The notes under the pieces are model-generated. The model saw only the letters and a program-made list of their open reading frames with translations. It had not been told where the DNA came from and searched no databases. DNA of 64,000 nt from assembly GCA_039707465.1 (NCBI GenBank), contig CM077645.1:162220503-162284502 (forward strand). The letters are read 5' to 3'. How positions within the stretch are numbered: the first letter of the stretch is position 1; every line of letters begins with the position of its first letter. Position numbers and translations under genes: made by a program. This document shows positions 57,331 to 64,000 of the stretch, piece after piece. The stretch comes from Rhabdophis nuchalis. Taxonomy: Eukaryota > Chordata > Lepidosauria > Squamata > Natricidae.

Positions 57331-58654
57331 AAGGAGATAGGTGATAGGAACAATGAAAAGATTAATAGTAATAGTAATGTGGTATTCAAAGTAAATAGAA
57401 CTGTAATTAGTAATAACTTATATACATATATGATGAATCAACATAGGTGTACATATAATTTCCAATATTTAGCTAACTTAATAGCTTGTCATTTAAAAAA
57501 GGGAAAGAACTGCTTTGGTTGCAAAGTTTAAAGATTTTATGTAGACGAGTTCTATGCAATAAATATCCCCTTCCTTATTTTACAGCCAATATTCTATCAG
57601 CCAAGATTATTTGAATTTTTCTAATGCGAGGTATCAGCTATTACATGCATTTCTTTTTGATTCCATCTATTCAGTCATTTCCAACTTGGTGTATTTCATA
57701 TGCATTCAGACTGCACATGTTTATTGGGAATCCTGAGTCCCAATCCCAAATAATCTGAAGAATGCATACAGCAAAGAGGTGATCTAACATTCAAAGCCCA
57801 TAAATTGAATATGAAATAATAAGTGCTTTTTATATAGAATACCTGGAACTGATTTTCACTATGAAATTACTTTTTGATGTGGCTGGTTATACTTTCTCAG
57901 TTGAGTACTTTATTAAGGACTCACCACAAATGTCTCTAACAGCAGCAGATGATGCATCTGCAACCGTTCTTTGATATGTCTAACTTTGTTTAGCTAATTT
58001 TAGGTTTAAAGGCATTTTCTATCTTCTCCCCAAATACCCCTTGCTACTGTAAATACATGATTTTTGACACTCTGGAAGCAGCTGTGATGACAATGAGGCC
58101 AAGAACTGGAATCTTCTCCATTTCTATTGCCTACTTTTGGCTGCCTCATTCAAGCCTTCTCCCCTATGCTCTTTTATCACTGTCTTCTGTGACTGTTTAG
58201 TTTGTGTTGCTGGATTGACAAGATAGTTGGTTTCTGCAAACAGCTCATTGTGAAAAATACCTTGCTGAGCCTTTCTAAAGTGTACATCAGGCTTGTGCAG
58301 GCTCCTTATTAACAAATGTTCACCCATCTTGTACAGTAGTGCTAAACCCTTTTCAAAACATTTGTCCATGGCTTTTGGGAGAGCATCTATATCTTTCCTT
58401 TAAAAAAAGATCTTTTGCAAAACAAGAATGGAAGACCAACAGCAGCAATACCCCTATGAAAATTGACCTCAAAATTGCTATGAAGTTTATTCTCCACCAC
58501 TGGCTCTGTTGCACGAAGTAGAAGCACAATGGACACAGATCTTTTCCTACCTATATGTGGGGAAATTGTTGGGAAGGGAAAGAAAGCCACCAATAATATC
58601 CTATGGATGCAGGTAATTGAAATGGTCTTGGCCAGGGGTAACAGAGGATAAAGT
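57331..58654. other. Unannotated stretch
   Basis: An 81-codon minus frame at 58124-58369 resembles nothing I know. No repeat named. Confidence 0.5.
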
Positions 58655-58880
58655 TATAATTAGCAATAGCACTTCGATTTATATCCTGCTTCATAGTGCT
58701 TTTACAGCCATCTCTAAGCGGTTTTACAGAGTCAGCATATTGCCCCAACAATCTAGCTCCTCATTTTACCCACCTTGGAAGGATGGAAGGCTAAGCCAAC
58801 CTTGAGCCGATGAGATTTTAACTGCTGAACTGCAGCTAGCAGTCAGCTGAAATAGCCTGCATTCTAACCACTAATTAATG
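58655..58880 (-). mobile_element. tRNA-derived SINE (MIR/L2-tail type)
   Basis: Same family as 20016-20268: AGCAATAGCACTTCGATTTA, CTCTAAGCGGTTTTACAGAG, GTCAGCATATTGCCC, GGAAGGATGGAAGGCTAAGC, GCATTCTAACCACTA. Confidence 0.83.
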
Positions 58881-61450
58881 TTATATTTGAATTATTACAG
58901 GAACCTGAATGTTCTTTAACTACATAGGTATGTTGCTTTTTTTGCATCCTGAATTAAGAGAAATATTTTTTAGAAAAAAAATATGTATTTCCTTTTCATT
59001 CCTTAGAAATTTTAGTAAATACTTAAAAACACTATCAAGAAAAAGAAAAAAAGTAGGAAAAGCACATTGTAAAGTAAACATGTTAACTTATCCAATGTCA
59101 ACTTAAAGCTTCAGATCATTTTGAAAATCAAGACCAAATGCAATAATAATAGCCTCATAGTATAAATTTTAAATGTAATTATGTAGCTAAAATATTATTG
59201 TTTATTTCTCGTATAAGAATTCTATACTCTATACTGCATAGGGGTTTGGGAAGGAACCAGTTGTCAGTTGCATTCTATTTGGACATTGCTATATTGAGAC
59301 ACATCTCCTGTAATCCTCAGAGGCTTTTTTTTTTTTAAAGAAGGGCAGACTTGTTGGCAAGAGTATCTGTTCTTGCCATATGGTTTATTTAAACATAAAA
59401 TGCTATGTCTGTATTCCCTAACGAAAAAAATGCATATTTTAAATTTCCATTGTCAAAAGGGCACTGCAGACTTGGCTCTCACTGACTACAAAAATGTAAA
59501 AAAAAGAGGAATAAAATCAACCTCTGCATGGCTGCTGTATAAAACTTTTCTCTTGCTGTTGGCAACTTAGAGGAAGCTTTAATAATTATCTTGTCCTGCA
59601 CCAACTTATCTGACCTAAAAAGTGCCATATAGATGCAAAACAATGTTACTTTATGATCAGTGAGATTTGGCTCTGAAATGTCTTTAAGGGACAACACACT
59701 ATGAAAAAAAAGTGTCCTTTTTAATGCCTTAAAGAATCATGAGAAAAAACACTAGGAGAACAGATAAAGTCTTTCTCTTCCCCTTTATAATGTCTGTAGC
59801 AAAACAGAGTGGAAGATTTTAGTCTGAAGGTGACTGACATGGGGTCTTCAGTTCATTGTTGCTTTTATAAATATCTTGTGCTTTTCATGTTCTAAGAAAT
59901 GCATTTCTTTTAGAAGAAAAAATGTATCATTTTTCCTGAACATACTGTGTGATGGATTCTTATTCAAAGGATGGTTATTTTCTCTTCTAAGTATAAAACA
60001 TATTACATTTATTCAAATGTCAAATCAAATTGTCATGATTTAAGGATTTATCAGTAAGAAAAGGTTTAATGTACATAATATAATTTTGCAGTTTTTACTG
60101 TTCCTCTTGTATTGATCCTCCAAAACTAATTGTCAATCTCTAGTTTCTAAAATTAGTCACTTTAACCAAATTAATTTGATTTCCTTTGATACTTTATTTA
60201 TCAAGTTTATGTCATGCAAGAACACCTATACACTGTATACAGCTCAGGGTTTTTACCAAGTCAGAATTTGCATATATTTTGCCTTTCTATGTCTCTATCT
60301 TACTTTCACCATGCATACTTTCCCATCAAGATGATTAGACCCCAAAAATGCACAGAGGTGGAAAAAGAAGACTATTAGGCAAACTAAAACCAGCACCAAG
60401 CTTATGGTCAAGACTGAATGATTTGGTATTTGAAGCCATTATTCTGTATAATTTCAAACTTCCATAATTTGGCAAACTTGTCAAAGCTCAATAAATGCTG
60501 CATTGTTTATTCAACAAAATGTACCATTTTGTTAGTATGCATACAACCTCCTCCTGCTGAAGTCAGAGAGACAGTTTGATCTTCTTTCAGTTTTCATTGA
60601 TGTAACTCTGTAAACTTCAGCAAAGTCTTATATATGCTCAGAAAGAAACAATGCTTTTAGGGATTTGGAGAAAGATGTGGTAACACAGACTTCCATTCCT
60701 ATGCAGTTAGAAGCTTGTCGGTAAAGCACCCATCTGTAAAATACATCTGATCACCTCCAAATTGTAAAAATATGGATCTATTGCTCTTGTTCATCCTTCC
60801 CCAAAGGTGAATGTAATAAAAATAATATAAAAAGTGATTCAAAATATTACTTTAAATGCTGCTGTTCAAAAATTTGATAGTTTCCTTTGACACATTCCAC
60901 TTCTTGGTGATTTAGGAGGCACTCCAATGAACTATTTTATCTGAGATCAATCCATCAATTTTTTACTGAAAGTCATAGACCAACATTCCAGTTGCTAAAA
61001 TACCAACAACATATGTAATAAACAAAAATATTAAAAGAGTAATAGCTAGTTTTCTTATGAAATGGAACAAACTATAAGAAATTAAATATACCCAGAGTTT
61101 TCTTACAGCAATCATGATAGAACACATTTTCTACTTTATCAGATATTTTTTATCAGCATTTTCTTCCAAGGTACAACTGGGGCAATTTACAAGGAGGTGA
61201 GACAATAATTCAGTGTCATGGATGGTACAATGGAAAACTCAGCAGAACAGGTGATATTGATTCGATGACACCCTCCATATAAGAACTGATTGAGTTCTGG
61301 AAGGGTAATGGTATTAATATCTCCCCCTATTTATGAGATTTGCTTTGAATCTTATAAACCTAAAATCAGCAAACATTTGTCATTTGGGATCTCTTAACTT
61401 CCGTCTACAAGTTTGACAAAAAGAATCTTCAGGTAATTCTTCATATTCAA
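58881..61450. other. 2.6 kb unannotated stretch
   Basis: AT-rich; no element or exon recognised. Confidence 0.55.
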
Positions 61451-61759
61451 CAGTGGTGGGTTCCAAATCCTGTTGCAACCGGTACGCTGCAATGGGGCCT
61501 GGCGTCCACCATGTGAACGTGTGCAGCATGTGCACAGCACATGCATGCGTATTTACCACCTGTGATGCTCTAGCTGCTCAGCAGAGTGACACACAGGCAC
61601 CTTACGGTCTGTGCGCGAAAGCCCCAATCGGCTCAAATAGTGGTAAGGAGAGGGGGCAGGTGGGTGGCCCTCTGGAGCACTGTACTGGAACGGTACCTGG
61701 TGCTCCCGGCAGGCACCGGTATGCCCATACCGGGGCGGAGTGGTTGTGTTCCACCACTG
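61451..61759. mobile_element. hAT MITE (CAGTGGTGGGTT family)
   Basis: 309 bp, ends CAGTGGTGGGTTCC and GTTCCACCACTG, TSD ATATTCAA (61443-61450) versus ATACTCAA (61760-61767). Related to 23053-23372. Confidence 0.9.
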
Positions 61760-61794
61760 ATACTCAATATTGTTGCTGAAGTATGAAAAGAAAA

Positions 61795-62137
61795 CATCTG
61801 GCTTATCTCCAAATGAGTTCAATCCTGACCAACTCATGGTTGACTTTAGCCCTCCATCCTTCTGAGGTTGATAAAACAAAGGCCCAAATTGTTGGAGGCA
61901 ATTTGCTGATATTGTAAACCGCTTAGAGAATGATGTAAAGCAGGGGTCCCCAACCCCCAGGCTGTGGAATTGCACCAGTCTGTGGCATGCTAGAAACCAG
62001 GCTATGCAAACAAATGAAGCCCCATCCCCATCTCCATTCTCTCTCCATGGAACTGGTCCCTGGCACCCAAAAGGTTGGGGGCTGCTGCTATAAAGCACTA
62101 TGGAGCAGTATATAAGTCTAAATGCTATTGCTATTAC
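61795..62137 (+). mobile_element. tRNA-derived SINE tail part, split by hAT
   Basis: CATGGTTGACTTTAGCCCTC, CATCCTTCTGAGG, TGTAAACCGCTTAGAGAATG, then after the hAT AGTATATAAGTCTAAATGCT and GCTATT repeats. The tRNA head is missing or unrecognisable. Confidence 0.75.
61941..62087. mobile_element. hAT MITE (CAGGGGTCCCCAACC family, short)
   Basis: 147 bp, CAGGGGTCCCCAACCCCC to GGTTGGGGGCTGCTG. TSD ATGTAAAG versus CTATAAAG. Internal deletion relative of 39398-40484. Confidence 0.85.
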
Positions 62138-62803
62138 TATCTCTTCTCTTTTCCTCTTGCTTCTGAACGACCTCACCTGCTTATTGTGATGATGTGTGTG
62201 TGTGTGTGTGTGTGCACGCGCGCGGGTGTGAACTTGAAATTTTTGCTATGCTACATAGCAAAGAGACATGAGAGAGGTGGTAGACTTTTACTATTGTTTA
62301 GAGTTGGGCACAGTGAGAAAAATGAAAGAAATGTTTCACTTTATAATGACAGCTGAAAAAAATTTTTTTCTGTAAGCTAAAAAGCTAGAAGTTAAACAGC
62401 TAAAAGTCAAAGGAAAACAGCACATGTCTAAGCATGCCTAACATTCCAGGAACTGAAGCAAGTAAAAAATGAAAGCCCAGTTTGAAAGCCCAGCAGGAGT
62501 TGAAGAAGCCAAGACCAGGGATGGTGCAGTGGCTGCTGCCCTTTGAAAAGAGTTGTTGATGTTCTTTCCGGGGAAAGCCAAAGGTTATCCAGTAGGCACG
62601 ATTAGCAAAACAATCTGGAGCTGAAAATAATGCAAGAGCTGAGGTGCGGACAAAGCTCAGTGGAAACACTGTGGAAAGTTTGCATCCTACCAAAAAGGCC
62701 CAGGGCAGGGGTCCACTAAATAGGCTACACTGATAGGTGACTCGTGAAAGAGGTCCACAAGGGGAGAGGGATTGCTAGCTATGCTACTAAACAATGTGTC
62801 AGT
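62138..62803. other. Unannotated; (GT)n microsatellite
   Basis: (GT)n at 62191-62214 continuing into GCACGCGCGCG. Nothing else recognised. Confidence 0.55.
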
Positions 62804-63018
62804 CAGGGGTGAGATTCACAGACGTTTACCACCGTTTGGCAAATGTGAGTGCGTGCACATGCATGCTCATGTCAATTGCATAGGCACCTTCTGCGCCTGC
62901 GCATGGCATGTGCAACATCAAAAATGAGGCTACATAGGATGTCATAGAGCAAGGGTGGGTGGGTGGGTGGGCGGGCAATTCGCCTGAACCAGTCCGAACC
63001 AGCTGAATACCACCTCTG
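62804..63018. mobile_element. hAT MITE (CAGGGGTGAGATTC family)
   Basis: 215 bp, left end CAGGGGTGAGATTCAC, right end GAATACCACCTCTG. TSD GTGTCAGT (62796-62803) versus GAGTCAGT (63019-63026). Contains a GGGT run at 62955-62972. Confidence 0.85.
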
Positions 63019-63026
63019 GAGTCAGT

Positions 63027-64000
63027 GACTGGAGGCACTATGTATAGTATTTTTTTCCTTCTTCTTTAATACTTGGCCCATCATCAGGTTTGTCACATTC
63101 GCCTTAAAAATCCCTTTGGATAGTGTTTTTTGAGCTTGCTTCAATTGGTTAAATTAATTTAATGAATTAATTTGATTGCTAAGTTTCTAGACATGGGCAT
63201 CCAAAAATTGTTTTTTCCTTTAGAATCATAAAGAAGCAAATGAAAATGGATTTTTGTTACCTTATTTTGTTCTGTTTTTGAGAGAGAAGGGAATTAGAAA
63301 GAACAGCAGTGGCCATAAATACTAACAATAAACCACTGCAAAAATATTGAATTGCATCCATTTCCCATTGGTTTTAGGCAACATTAAACAGAGGTAGATG
63401 GATTTTTGCATTCCATGTACTGCTCCTTTCCATGTGATTTAGATGCTTGGGTCATCCAGTAGCACAGATTTTGTTTTAAAAAAAGATGAGAGAAGAGTGA
63501 GCGAAGTCCCATTGTATAGAAGCCACATAATATTGGCTGAAGCCCATGGGCAATGTTTCTAAAGGTCACATCAGCAAGGTATTTCTTAACATGTTTTTCA
63601 AGAATTGACAGAGTAGCTAATCACTGCTTTGCAAGAAGGGCATTCCACAATTTGGGAAAGAGATTTTAGGAAATAGTATCAAGGTATTTATAATAAAGAT
63701 AAGAAAGGTTTGCTGAACTGGACTAAAAGCTCAACTCACTCTATTTTGTTTATTTTACAAATAAAATGCAGTTGGAAAGTCCACAGTCACTGCTTGAAGG
63801 CAATTCCTGCCTCTAGTGCTATCTGCCTGCCTCTGAACCAGGAAATGATGCTTAACCATCATGACTAATAGCTACTGATAGCCTTAAGCTCTGTGAATTT
63901 GTCAGATCCTCTTTTAATGCCACTAAGCTAGAGGCTGTCAAAACAACAAACAGTTTCCAAACTGAACTGATAGGAACTCACACACCAGTTATTTGATTCA
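63027..64000. other. Unannotated stretch
   Basis: No element or exon recognised. Confidence 0.5.

Noticed and set aside
58124..58369. 81-codon minus frame as small protein
   Set aside because: No motif or context; length expected by chance.

Overview
This window reads as non-coding squamate DNA, most likely from a snake. I recognise no host exon, tRNA, rRNA or other host gene in it. The evidence is the mix of transposons: young L2 and CR1 non-LTR retrotransposon tails, a CR1/L3-type 3' end running into an (ATTCT)n array as described for snakes, a Sauria-type tRNA SINE with a BovB-like tail, Penelope-like elements, an L1, Helitron-like elements, and many hAT and Tc/mariner MITEs. The longest open reading frames are either transposon proteins (L1 ORF1p, L2 and CR1 reverse transcriptase, L2 endonuclease) or readings of simple repeats.

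Layout. 0-12 kb: a GC-rich foldback element (315-1150); a Helitron-like copy (2325-4046) carrying a CR1 tail, a hAT and a GTAG minisatellite; L2 fragments; palindromic MITEs; a Sauria SINE; a Tigger-like element. 12-17 kb: about 5 kb with almost no recognisable repeats. 17-20 kb: a second Helitron-like copy in the opposite orientation with the same internal CR1/minisatellite junctions, plus an L2 endonuclease fragment and a tandem duplication. 20-28.4 kb: SINEs, MITEs, and a 2 kb L1 that has its 5' region, an intact 282-codon ORF1 and a 3' end but no ORF2. 28.4-31.3 kb: AT-rich and unannotated. 31.3-38 kb: two solo LTRs, Penelope-like pieces (reverse transcriptase, GIY-YIG remnant and inverted termini with hammerhead-like cores) and a 430 bp AT pentanucleotide array. 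39.4-40.5 kb: a 1.1 kb hAT foldback element. 42-50 kb: microsatellites seeded on LINE tails, a nested LTR-like element and TA-flanked MITEs. 52-56.4 kb: two young L2 copies in opposite orientation with uninterrupted RT reading frames. 57-64 kb: a CR1/L3 copy, SINEs and hAT MITEs between unannotated stretches.

There is no operon or gene pathway to describe. What the sequence does record is nested insertion history, because target-site duplications (TSDs) can be read directly for about twelve elements. The features most worth checking are the composite Helitron family, the ORF1-only L1 and the hammerhead-like cores. All family names come from recalled consensus features, not from a database search.
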